Assembly: GCA_038363925.1 (NCBI GenBank)
Contig: JAQQWL010000006.1
Location: forward strand, 4,940,501-5,004,500
From: Apiospora phragmitis
Taxonomy: Eukaryota; Ascomycota; Sordariomycetes; Amphisphaeriales; Apiosporaceae
Reading direction: 5' to 3'
Length of the DNA stretch: 64,000 bases
Of this stretch, positions 49,002 through 60,900 are shown piece after piece. How positions within the stretch are numbered: position 1 is the first letter of the stretch; each line of letters starts with the position of its first letter. The translations under genes and the position numbers were made by a program. The notes under the pieces were generated by a model, which did not search any database, was not told where the DNA came from, and saw nothing but the letters and a program-made list of their open reading frames with translations.

Positions 49002-50526
49002 TCAAGAAGCGTTACTCATCTCTTTCCTGGCGCCGGGACCGGCGCCGCCGCGGCGCTTGCGGAAGCTGGTGAAGCTCTTGACCGCGATGTACAACAAGCC
49101 GATAACGCCCGCAACGACCGAGTAGGCCACGATGAGACCGGTGCCGCCGCCTCCGTTGTTACGAACGAGCTCGATGCCCAAGCCGCCGTTGATGACTCCG
49201 AGGATCATGAGGGCGCGGCCGTACCAGATGTGCACGTGCGAAACAGGGCCGCGGGTCTGGTGCTTGACGAAATACTGGTGGTGCAAGTAGCCGCCAATGG
49301 GCTGCAGCACCATGAGGCAGACAATGACTGTGCCAAAGGTAGTATGAGTTTCTTTGAAGCCCTGTATGGTCGCAAAGTATTGATTAGTCCCTGCTTATAA
49401 TACATATGCATAGCGGGAGCGTAGTGGTGTAAATACGAAGATGTATTCCCCCGCACTCACAACATCGCGAGAATATGATAGCACAACTTACAATGAAATT
49501 CTTCTGGGAGAGGACGTATCCAAGACCGAAACCGACCCACATCAACACAAAGTTGAAGAACTGGAACGCAGCGTGGCCAATCCAGTTACCCAGCACCGGC
49601 ATGAGAATGGAGCCCACGGGTACAGGACCACAAAGACCAGGGCCATGATGATGCCGTGGGCCCTCTGCAGCCTCGTGATCTCGGCGCGGGCGTCGCTGAA
49701 GCTACCCCCGAAGGAATAACACCGCCACCGCCGGGTGCCCCACTACCGCCGTTGCCGCCGAAGCCGCTGCCGCTGCCGCCACCGTTCTGCTGATCGTTGA
49801 CAAAGGGGTTCGAGTCGCTCGAGACGGTCGCCTGCGACAGGTCGAACGACCAGGAGCCGACGTCGTCGTGGCGACTGATGGAGGCGTCCCGGTCCGTCGT
49901 AGCGAGGGAGTCGCCGGCCTTCCAGGCGGCGATCCAGGGGGCCGACGTGCTGCTCAGCTGCATGGCGCCGCCGTTGGCCCAGGCGTTGCAGTTGGCGCAG
50001 GCGATGTTGGCGCGCATCGTCTTGCCGCCGTCGACGACGCCCGAGCCCGCGAGCAGCGTCAGCCGGGCCGCGGTGCCGCTCGTGTCCAGCACGGGCATCT
50101 GGTGGTTGGTGCCCTGGCGCGGCGAGATGGTCACGTTGCCGCTGCCGTCCTGGTACATGACGAACATGTTGCTGTCGGCCATTTGCGTACCCGTGCCCAG
50201 GGCGATCCACGAGTACGTCGTCGGGCCCGAGAGCTGGAAGTAGATGTTGCCCGAGTCGGAGCTGGCCGACGCCTGGGGCACGCCGACGGCGAAGCAGACG
50301 TCGGTCGTCGGACACGTCTGTTGCGTGGCGGCATGGGTGAGAGCGGCATAGGAGGCGAGCGCGGCTGTGGAAAAGGGTTAGCCATCAGGAGGACATAACG
50401 CTTGAATAGCAGAAGTTAAGATCTGTCATGGTCCAGTGAGGGTATAGTCGAGTCAGGGAGGCATGAAAGTGCAGTGTAAAGTCGATGACACTTACATAGA
50501 ACCGCGGATCGTCGAAGGGAGAACAT
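49002..50526 (-). CDS. DOMON-cytochrome b561 membrane protein (CDH-type cytochrome domain), with two frameshifts
   Basis: Probable trans-membrane electron carrier or ferric reductase. Exons on the minus strand: 50526-50496, 50364-49492, 49361-49002. The start exon encodes MFSLRRSAVL; with the next exon it makes a signal peptide to about residue 22. Residues ~25-195 resemble the cytochrome domain of cellobiose dehydrogenase, with Met72 and His176 (in RHDDVGSWSFDL) as candidate haem ligands. A Gly/Ser-rich linker leads to a cytochrome b561 domain with four conserved His contexts (RAHG, WIGHAAF, KETHTTF, HVHIWYGR). Two single-base losses break the frame. One is in the C5 run at 49705-49709 (linker), the other near 49616-49620, inside a membrane helix (LYP/VGS). 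The spliced length is one base over a multiple of three and becomes exact (421 residues) if both bases are counted back. Confidence 0.85.
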
Positions 50527-53500
50527 GTTGGGTGGCTCTTAGTGATATTCACAGATTCATACTTTGGATATTAGACAGGGAGGGAGAGCAAGGTCATGTT
50601 GAAGGGGATGTGACCGGACATTTAATAAGGGAGCACGCAGTTATGACATCCATTAGCGATGCCAAGCCTATGATTTTCTTTTGCTCGGCGCAAAACATGT
50701 CAATGGTCCAGCCCACGGCGGACGTGCATTGGAGGAGGTACCTGCTCGTACTCGAGTAGGCGAGCAGCAGTGACAGATCGGCAACTGAGACAGGCATGGG
50801 ACATCAGCCAGGGCGAGAATGAGCCATGAGATACATGCAGACACGTGCCAAGGGCCTTGTCAATATGAGTTCATCCGGATTCTGGAAGGCAATCTACTAA
50901 AATCCCGGCTTTGCTGCTGGCCGACGTCGACACACACCTTGTTTCCCCCAAACCTAGTCCGTCGTCCCTACTGGCAGCCTATTAGCAGCATCGGCTATGT
51001 AAGCTCGCAACGTCCGTGAAGCCCGCGAAGCGCGTTATGGGCCGGCCACGTAATTAGTTCCATGCAGTGGCTTGTTACTACTAAGCTGTCTCGGCTCGTC
51101 CCCTGACGTTGACCCCATATAGCCGCAGCGGTATATGGAGGTCAACAGGGCATCGCAATAAAGTTTGTCGTGTTTGATTGGCACGATATAGTCGGGGTAC
51201 AGGGGAAAGTGCGTGACACGGTGCGGATGTCCCCAGATTAGTGCGAGGTTGTATTTCCCCCAAGATGAGTATATGATCCAAACGTGGATTGACGGGACGC
51301 TTAGAAATAGACGCCAAGGATGGATGGTCATAGCAGCAAGTCGCTAAGGAGCTAGGAAGCGGAATACACTTCTGTCGTGAGTCCAGCATCCGGATGCTGC
51401 TTAGCCGTTAGGTTAGACTCAGCTGGCGTTTCCTTCGATCACTTGTCATGAGGAAACATGTGTGTACTTCAGATTCACATTCACCTTGGGTTGCCATATG
51501 GAATCAGCCACCAAGCTGATGCGGCCGCAGAGGCCTGGACCGTCAAGTTCGAGAAGGCGCCAAGGGAGCGAGGATGAAAGTCAATTTGTTGCCAAGTTGG
51601 GTATGGGATCATTTCTGGGTGTATGGCTGGAACGAGATGCACGGCCAAGGATATGGTAGCAGCGGCAAGAGAGGCGGCACGTTGATGTCCTTTAAGTGCG
51701 CGCATGCATGGGCGTTTACTCATCGCTTCCCAAGATAGAGAGGTCTATGACTGCGCGACCTGCTCTGTTGGCTGACGCTTGTCTATGAGTAATGGCCAAA
51801 GGAAAAAAGTGAGATGTAACTGTCATGACTGACTGCTCGAGGTGGGATGGAAGGTGCTAACTTTGATGATGCTCGCCGAAGCCCGACTTGGGGAAGGTTC
51901 TCGATAAGGCGCAAGTTGAAGGCGAAGCTCGATGTGACGGGATTGGGTTATTGTGGCTGTGGCTCGCACTAACAGCCCGACTACGATTCAGCACTTTCCA
52001 GCTGGGCTTCTAACAGCTATGCCCCCAACTTCTATTGATTCTTGTTGGTGCAATTCCGTCATCGTCATGGATATCTGGGAAACTGGCACCTTCCTGGAGT
52101 TTCAAGTAAGGTCCGGACGATATCCAGATCACAACTCATCTTTCCAGTATGGTGGTGATCAATTAATAGATACTTGGTGTACATCGGACAAACGTCCGAG
52201 TGTTTTCCCGCACAGACGATGCAGCCGAGATCTCTCCCGAGCGCCGTCGTTATCTCTGGCCATATGCTGTCTTTAGTCTTTAATGTTACCGAGACCTGTC
52301 TTTCGCTGATTGAAATGGGAAGTTGATGACCACAAGGAGTCGTCGGCATATGCAAGCATACACGTATGTAGGTAGACAGACGCACATGCAATGCAGGGCA
52401 AGGACGGAGTGCGCCATGCCTCATCACACAGGACAATACGTGGCCGGCTGTCTCTCAATGTTAGTCAAATGTTTGTAATACATCCTTCGTTGCCGTGATG
52501 CGACACCGTCAACACGTCAAGATTTTGGTGTGATGCCAAATCGGACAAGCGACGGAACCCGATTGGGCAGGTTCCTGTTTTCCCTTTCTCACTGCCACCC
52601 ACCCTCCCAAATGTGTATGTAGATAAGGGGATGGATGATACTGTAGTCGAAGGATGATACTGCAGTAGAAGGATCAGCCGAATAGGGTGAAAATGAATCC
52701 CAAACATGCCAAAACAATTAAACCAATACCACCCTGATCGACTGACAGCATCCTGTCGTCATTCGTCCGGTCCTTCCAGACGATTGCGACATCAGGACAG
52801 TGTCTTGCGTACTCAACCATAGCCAAGAGAAAGACGACGACGACCACGACGACGACAAGGAGGTCAAGTCGGTAAGAATAAGAGTGTTTCAGAGCAAATG
52901 CAAGATAAAGTGGTGGGATTCAGCCTGCCCCAATAGCCAGTCTTGCTTTTCTCATTGTCTGTATTGGGTAATGTCGTGCCCACATCGATTGTCGATCTAG
53001 CGAAGAGCTTGATGTAAGCCTGGAATCCAAGTGCCGCCTCGGCCTTGATTTGGTATGCCAATTAACATAAATGGATAATGAATGATCTAGCGGGAAACCA
53101 TAAACGGTGGCCCTGGGGGATCAAATCAATGGGTGTCCAGAAGGTGTCGTCTATTTTTGCGCTTGTGGTACCATTCAGAACGGCTGGATTCGATATGGCG
53201 GATGGGGTTGCCCTACCACATTGCCCCGACTCTTCGGCACTAACAAGCGAGCAAACGAGCTACAGGCCCTACCCCTGTTAACAGCTGAGACTCATCCATC
53301 GAATATTTATGCGTTTGTAAGAAGCTGGCACACGAGTGGGGGTTTCTGGGGGCACCGTTTAATGAAGGAAGCAAGATGTGTTGGTCGTATTAAGCGGAAA
53401 CATGCACATCTGCCAGTCTATCGCTATACCACTATACCCTAGGAATAAAACCAAGGAAGAAGAAAAGCAAGACACGAATTTTCCTGCCAAGCAGCCAAGA

Positions 53501-53769
53501 GGCTGAGGCCTCCCATGAAACAAGAAACTCCTGTAGCACCTCACTCTATCCCAAGGACTCGGCTCTGCCTCTCCTGTCTGCGACCAATCCATGCCGCTGT
53601 GCTCTAAACGAATGCGCACTCCTTGCGTCGTACCCTATAGTATTGCGCCCATCTATCCCGCCTCCTCTACTCGTATGGTCATCTAAGCCCGCGAGCTTCC
53701 ATCTAGGTAACAAGCTCGTATGTAAGCCTCTGCCGCTAGAAAAAAAAACACGCGTGGGATCCTGACCCG
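50527..53769. other. gene-free interval
   Basis: 3.2 kb without a recognisable gene. The open frames are short, unconserved in appearance and overlap one another. It presumably contains the promoter of the DOMON gene and the 3' region of the kinase gene. Confidence 0.5.
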
Positions 53770-55292
53770 TCATGCCTCCGCCATCATTGCGAACCCATTG
53801 CTCTCTAGCAGACTGTTTGGTGCAACAAAGCTGAACCCGCCGAACGGGTCATCCTTGTCGTCCTTGGTGGCCATCGCGGCCCAGGGATCCTTGGCCGTAA
53901 TTACGGGGCTGAGAGACAACTCGGTGAACTCGGGCGCGAAGTTTCTCCGCGAGCTCGGGGTCCGTAATCATGGGCTGGATGGGGGGCTCGACCTCTCTGG
54001 CCGCAAGCTTCTTCCAGTCGATCGTGCGGAAGAATCTGTGCTTCTTCAGGGCAACAAGGTCCTTGGGCATGTTGCTGCCAAATCGTTTGGCCGGGTCCTT
54101 CCGCAGCAAACGCGTGAGCAGATCCTTGGCATCGGGGCTGAGGAAGCAAGGTAGGACCAGCTTCTGCTTGACGATGTTCTGCTGGATCTTGGCATGGTTT
54201 CCACCGCGGAACGGAGGGTTGCCCGTCATCAGATCGAAACCCAGCGCACCAAACGACCACCAGTCAACCGCCTTGCCATACTTCTGTCCCTGCACAACTT
54301 CCGGGGCCATATATTCCACCGTCCCCAAGATGGACTTACATCCAGAGTCCTCGTCGAGCGCGACCTTGGACAGTCCGAAGTCTGTCAGCAGAAGATGGCC
54401 TTGGGAATCCAAGAGGCAGTTCTCGGGCTTCAAGTCACGGTACACCACCCCGAGCGTCTCGTGCAAGTGCGACAGCGCCAGAGCCATCTCGGCCATGTAG
54501 AAGGCAGCGACAGGCTCGGGGAACATCTTCTCGGTGTTGAGGTGAGTGAAGAGTTCGCCGCCCTGCCCATACTCGAGGATGAGATAGAGCTTCTCATGGT
54601 CCTGGAAGGCGTAGAAGAGCTTCACAACGAATGGATGTCGGTTCACCGACTCGAGGATCTGTCGCTCCGTCTTCGTCTGCTCGACCAGCTTCTTGTGTAC
54701 TATGACAGACGCCTTCTTGAACTGCTTCTGGGCGTACAGACGGCCGGTGGAGCGTTGCTTCACGAGCAGCACCGTACCGTAGGTACCCCTTGCCCAGGCA
54801 GCGCAGGGGTTCAAAGTCGTCGTTCTGCATTTTACGCTGGACGAGCCCGCCTTCGATGGCGCCAAGCATGGGCTTCTCGCGCACGCTCTCGCTCACGAAA
54901 TCATGCTCGAGCTGGACCTCGTAGCTCGTCGAGCCGTTGTCGGAGATGTCGTCGTCGCTGCGGTAGAGGACGCTCTGGTGGCTGTTGGTTCTGCTCAGGC
55001 GCGTCATGGTACTCGAACGCGAGTCGCAGGTGAGGCTCAATGGGTCTATCTGCAGGCGCAACTTGGCGATGCCGCTGACGGCGGGGGAATTCTGGCCGCG
55101 CAAGACGGGAGAACAATTGGCACTGACGACGTCATCAATGCCGATATGTTGCGGCCGAGTGCGGCGCGAAGTCGAAGTCAGTGGCGGCGTCTTGCAGGTG
55201 TCCGAGTCCTCGTCTCCGGAGTGCAATGGGGTGTGACCAAAGCCGCGGACGGTGGTAAGCGCAGGTGCCGCCGAAGGGTACAATTTGGACAT
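53770..55292 (-). CDS. psk1: AGC-family protein kinase, Psk1/S6 kinase-like, with two frameshifts
   Basis: Serine/threonine kinase of the type that acts downstream of TOR and PDK1. No intron is needed: 1523 bp less two extra bases gives 506 residues. Residues 1 to ~159 are a disordered Ser/Thr-rich extension. The kinase domain follows, with GKGTYGTV (P-loop), AQK (ATP Lys), YRDLKPEN, DFG and SILGTVEYMAPE (activation loop). The AGC C-tail shows a turn motif (LSLSPV) and hydrophobic motif FGGFSF, which are TOR/PDK1-linked sites in known relatives. Two single-base insertions break the frame: near 54785, inside the P-loop (GKG/TYG), and in the T run at 53942-53944 (PELAE/FAPEF). Both frames resume exactly where family conservation requires. 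As read, the protein would be cut in the P-loop. Confidence 0.9.
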
Positions 55293-56267
55293 TTTGGAGG
55301 GGGAAGTGCGCTAAAGGCGTCGCGACGGGGCCTGGTCTGTCTATATGATGGAAGTAACGTGGTAGAAATGATGTCTATATTTCTATCGTCTCTATAGAAG
55401 CAAGAAGCACTTCAGCCTACCCCGATTCAAGGTAGGTGAGTGCCTCGTCGGCGTTCAGCGTCGGCGCGAGGTTCAAAGAGGAAACCGTGGATTCGCTTCT
55501 GTTGTGAAAGGTGCATCTGGCTCCGGGAAAGAAACGATGAAAAGAGAAGGTTCTCTGGGTGTTGTTTATCCTGCATTTGCGCTTGAGTGCTGCGCTTCAA
55601 GTGGTGTTGGTTGGTCGTGGTTGTTGTTAATTCACCAAAATGGTGTTGTTGAAGGGAAAGATTCGAAGAATTCAAGCGTGGGCATGGCCCAGGAAAAAGT
55701 CAAGTCACTAAAGTGTGCAACCTACACCTTGGCGGCACACATTCTTAGGCTGTTGGTACCTGAGTGATCCGGCATAAAAACAGGGAAATTGGGGTCAGAT
55801 TACAGCTGCGGCTCGTACTTTTTTTACCTTGTACACACACCCCAGCTCGATCACAAGCCCGAGTTTTTATATCAATTTTTCTTTGTTTCATTATGTCAAC
55901 TCCAACATACCAGCAATTGGATAGGTCTGGCTCTGGGTAATAACGTGATAAAAATCAAAGTCTTTCCCACTGTAACCACTTACACGAGTTAGAGAGAACC
56001 CCTCTAAGTGGGCAAGTCATGCCACCATTTGCCCAAGTCACCAGTTACCGTAATTATACCCTGTATCCGTCACGAGCGAAACTGGCCAATCCCACTGTCC
56101 GCATTGCCAGTCGAAATGACCTTTCTTATTTTTAGCCGTCGATCATTTTCGCAGCCTTAAATTCCAGTCAGCTGAATTGAGACACCGGTCACCTATTTGT
56201 TCCTCTCGGATTCCTCCTGTCTTGGCAATTAAACTCAGAGTCAGCCCAACACCTGAGGGACTCAAAT
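55293..56267. other. intergenic region, kinase promoter side
   Basis: No gene seen in either strand. Confidence 0.5.
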
Positions 56268-56730
56268 AGCGGTCTCAAAATCATTATGGGCATAATTCGA
56301 TAATGCTGATTTAGCGCGCCAAGGCTCGATAGCTCGCATAATCGAATTATGCGGTGATTTTTTCCACCATTTCAAACGAGGGGCCAAGCCACATACCAGC
56401 CACTGCGGGCGACCGCGAGCCACATCGGCCATAATCGCCACCGGTCGCATCAGCTTCATTTCCGTCGAAATGGGTATCGAGATAGCCGTGAAAGTTATCT
56501 CGTTGCGACAGTGCTGAGTGCATTTCGATAATATTTATAACGGTGCCGGCAATATCAAATGGTGCAGTCAGAAATGCGAGGTGGGAAGAGCGTACGTCAA
56601 TATAGAGGGGGCCTCGAGAGGTCAATGCATACTATTTCCATTATCGAAATATCGCTGCATTAGCGTATAATTATCCCATAATACGCTATTTTAAATTATA
56701 CGCACTATGCCCATAATCACGATCGCTAGA
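56268..56730. repeat. palindrome-rich element, possible MITE
   Basis: ATTATGGGCATA at 56283-56294 is inverted as TATGCCCATAAT at 56706-56717, and the outer flanks are weakly similar (TAGCGGTC versus TAGCGATC in complement). Inside are further dyads: CGCATAAT-CGA-ATTATGCG near 56336-56354 and AGCGTATAATTAT paired with ATAATACGCT near 56662-56690, plus several CGATAAT words. No coding sequence. No clear target duplication was found, so mobility is inference. Confidence 0.45.
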
Positions 56731-57390
56731 CTCAAACTTACTGCTGCATGCGTCCAACCTTTAAAAAAGTCAGAGGTTGAGGAGATGAACTTTCTGTCCA
56801 AATCTTTCTGAGAAGTCTGCATCGCCATGCCACTTGTGCGACAACCCCTTTCTTAATATCAGGGAGTTCAGGGGTTGCCACGATACACAAGTGCCCGACA
56901 TGCTGTTACAACTTCGTGGCAGCTCCGAAATCTGATATACGATCAAATTTGAATCCATTCAATCTGGCTCGGTAGGTATCGTACCTACACCGACAAAGAG
57001 CATTCGTATATGGTTTGTATGTGTCTCTGTTATAGCTGTTTGTCCGGTAATCGAGTGATCCGTTGATTTGCTTTCTATTGAGATAGCACCTGTAAGCAAT
57101 TTTATCCAGGGTCATGAAACGTTATCCACCGAACAACAACAACTCAGGGATTGAACTGTACTCAATTAGGTTGGACTTGTTCGCAGTATCGACATAGCGA
57201 CATATGAATTACCCGATTTTCATATCATAGGTGACGCAAACGCTTGTTCTCCTACTCAACTTATCATGGACCACGAGGTGATATCTCGGGCGTGGTTTGC
57301 ATGCTGAAACGGCTGACTATGCGTTTTCTGAGCGTTTGATGGTATCTAGCACCTGTATCAACGAACAATCAATTATGTAAGCGCCCGGGC
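56731..57390. other. intergenic region
   Basis: No gene or recognisable element seen. Confidence 0.5.
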
Positions 57391-57965
57391 TACGTCTACG
57401 AGAAGGACTGGGAACCCCGTTACGTTCGCCGAGCCCGCGGCCAGCTCCGACGGCGTCTTCGCCTGTTGCGAGTCCAAGGAAGGCACTGGCGGAGCAAGTG
57501 ATGTGTGGGGCTGGGTGGCCGAAAACGAGCCAGCGTTTTTTACCTCGTTACCACCACGCCGCCCTGGGTATTCGGGCCCTTAGTCCACCACATCAGCGAG
57601 TCGCTGGGCCTCACGTAAGGTCTCGTGGGCGCCCATGAGAAGGTTAACCCCGCCTTCAACTTCGGCGGGTTCGCCGACGTTCGCGAGGTACGCCCGCGGC
57701 CCACATTTGGGGCCCTCGAGGTCCCCAAGGCCAGCGAACAACGTTTCTGGGTGGGGAGTGGGGGCAGAATTCTCTAGTACCAGGCCGCCGTCAACGCGAT
57801 CCGGGCGCTTGTGCCTGAAGTGCGGAAACCGGATCCCCGAGGGGGAAACCTGATCAGCTCGAGGACGTATGCACGGCGGACGAGTCCTGGGGTTGTGGTA
57901 TAGATAGAGACCTGGACGAGACGCTCAAGGGTACCTTCGCCCAATGGCCGTTGCCGCTCAGCATC
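57391..57965 (+). pseudogene. decayed GRE2-like NAD(P)-dependent reductase (extended SDR)
   Basis: Blocks of an extended short-chain dehydrogenase of the GRE2/dihydroflavonol reductase type follow in order but in changing frames: VYEKDWEP, VTFAEPAASSDGVFA, SK then LAEQ, WGWVAENEPAF, TTTPPWVFGPLVHHI, FADVREV, LEVPKAS, QRFWVG, YQAAVNAIRALVPEVRKPDP and DLDETLKGTF. At least four frame changes and several stops (for example TAG at 57774-57776) break it. The N-terminal Rossmann half is missing. The catalytic YxxxK reads CCESK, so the Tyr is lost. Unlike the transposon block, it keeps high GC; decay here is by indels and is not RIP. Confidence 0.82.
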
Positions 57966-60900
57966 CATCCTTCAATATCTGATCCCGTTTCTCTTGTGTA
58001 AGCTGGACATGCATGGGACGCTGAGCTTTCAAATGCAGCACTGGCCGAATCGCTCTTTGTCGTTCTTGATGTTCTCGTCCGGTTCCTGACGTTCACGTTT
58101 CTGTGTTCAGGTTGGCCTACAATCAACCGAAGATGCTACCTTTCGTAGCCGGTACCAGAGCCAAGCGCAATCATTTGAGGAATCGCAATATTCCTCGAGA
58201 TCCAACCCGTCCACTTCCTATAACCATATGAATTTATAATTATAACTCTAGCATGATCATGCACACGTGAGAGGAACCTACCCCCTATGGCCAGCGCCAT
58301 CTATGTGCTTGTGCCAACAAGCATGAACATGAGCCCTGCTAATTACGCTCGCATACTATACATATTATGCCCTGACAAGACCGGAGGCCCTCAGCAGATA
58401 GTTAGAGATCCCAGAGCGATCAGGACCACATAGCTTATAACCTGCCTTACCCTCAACCTACTATGACACTTTGTTTGAAGTCGTTGGCTCATAGACTCAT
58501 TGCTCAATCTTCCGTTCGAACATGAAGCATCTTGTGTTCGAGGACATTTATCTATGCGCATACTTAGAATCTCGCCACCGCCGTTATGTCTATGTATATA
58601 CGTAGTCCACCCTGTAGGGGGTTTGAAATCGTGATATCCAGGACCTCAAGAGCGGGTAGATGATAAGCTTTACTTTCCTGTGGCAGGGATAGACCGTAGC
58701 AATGACGAACGGTACTTTTTGGTGTGTTTCGCCAGTCGTTGAACATGATTCTTGCGGTGGGATGGGCCCCTGAGCCGTAGATCTGCAGACGAGGCGGTAG
58801 GCGTGCTAGGGTAATGGCGTTTGCGTGATAACATATGAGCTGAACCATAGTGAAGATCGTCATTATACAGTGATGTGGGAATTTTAATGCTATTAGTGTC
58901 ATGTCTCGTAAAGCTCTTGGTATCTTATAGATGGTGTGAACATGCTGCCATGGTGTTGTGTGAGAGTTCGTCTTCATGATGACTCGCAGAGTTCCCGCAT
59001 CTTATTCATGTTGATTCAGGAGATATGATTTATTTCTATGAGCTTCTGCTGTTTTGCTAGGACCGGATGGGATGACTGCTGAATTACCTACCTCTTGCAG
59101 ATAAGCTTGATATTGCCTGGATAGAGGTCCTCAAGCAACCATGGGAGACGAGTACGATGATTTCCTCCAAGTAATTGGAATGGAAGCAATTGATCAAGCA
59201 CGAGGGGTCTTTCAAACCTCGCACGGTAATGCCGTAGTAGTGGTGCCAGGTGATGAGAAGGTGGATAAGCAGGCAAGCAACAGGTCTGCTAGCAGCAGCA
59301 GCACGAGTGGTCACCCAGCACCCCCCATAAACAGCCCCAGCCCCCCTCCCTCTTACTGTAACAATCAAATTGAAGGCATTCACAGGTACCTACTTAGGTA
59401 CCATTTACAGCTTCCCGGCCAATAGGGGAGCTCGGCTAATTGCTGGGAAAACCTCAAAGTAGTCGTTAAAATTACCAATGACTGGACTTTTCTGCAAGCC
59501 GAGCGATCCCTCCACTGAAATTGCAACTTGAGGCCAGATGAAATACAACGAGTGGCTCAGCTAGCATCTCCGACAGGCCCCTCTACTGAAGCCTGACTTG
59601 AGGAGAAGAGTCGCCAAGGTTCTTTCTCGATCCCGGGTGGTGCCTCACACAGCCAACCTGGGTGCTCTTTTTTGTAGATTTTTTTACCATGCCACATGGT
59701 TGGAGAATGCGTTCCTCTAATTTTCATGAGTTTTAACTATTTTTACGGTGTTGTTTTGGCCACAGACGTGTTATTGGGTACGCCCATATCTGGCGTTGGC
59801 CGCGATGTTATTTTGGTGTCTCCTAGGTGACCTGCACCCCATACTGTCACCCTACCTCTTCTCTTCCCTGAGCAAGCTGCTTACCCACACCAGTAAATGT
59901 GTGCATGTTCAATTGTTTTCGAGATACCTGTTGCCGCTCGAAGCTTCAGGATGGACATGTAATTGCTGTCTGGCCTCAGTACCTTAGGCTCTGTCCACCA
60001 CTTGCACTTGGAGTTGACTCGCCTCTTCTGGGGGTACAAACTCAACAACTGTGCTCACTACCACCTCTGTCTCATGTTCTATCCGAATACAAATCAACCG
60101 AAGTCCTTCTCTCCCACCGCTCGACCCGACTTATGAATATAAGTAGCTACACTCACCACCCCTTGTCAACAACCAACAGCCATCATCTCTCACTACACAG
60201 TAGCTGGGGGCACGGGCTCTTAACAACCGAGGAAATTCTAGGCTACACTTCTTCACTGTAAAACCTCTGTCCCAATTACACCAACACATGCTTTTCGTAT
60301 CTGATGTCATTGGCTATAATGGGCATGCGATATGGCCCAACGGCATCCCCAGCTTTTGGGCGGCCCACACGAATCGCCGCTAAATAATTAGCGGCGATCA
60401 TCAACACACACACAACCAATGGGCATGTAAGACTTCAACTGTTCTTGGTTTATTTATAGCTATGCTCATCTCGGCAAGAGGATGCTGGACACACTTGTGC
60501 CTCATCGAAAGGCCTGGGTCATGTTCCCCTGTACTTGTTCCATCCAAAAGGGCTAGTGTCGTGATGGCCCCTGGTGGACATCTCTTGTATTACAGATCAA
60601 TGTCTTCTTGATGCGTGCCGAGCCACACATGCATCGGAAAGGCAAGATAAGGTGTATTTGTTCAAATTTTACGAGAAAGTGCACCAAGGGGATCGTGACT
60701 GTGTATGCAATCGGCTCGTAGCTAAAGGACTTCCAATAGTCACAGGCGTCAAGCCTGACTCGAAATCACTTGGTATGTAGAGGCAGAAGCACGTTTTAAT
60801 GCCACCCATACACCTACATGGATAAATAAAGGTCGGGTGCAGCATACCTGATAAGGGTTAATATAAAGACCGACCCTGCTCATAAAATATACGAGCGACC

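Noticed and set aside
59141..59425. 94-codon + frame with a good start context
   Set aside because: The second half is Ser/Pro low complexity, there is no recognisable domain, and no splice or conservation support. Kept only as a note in the gene-poor interval.
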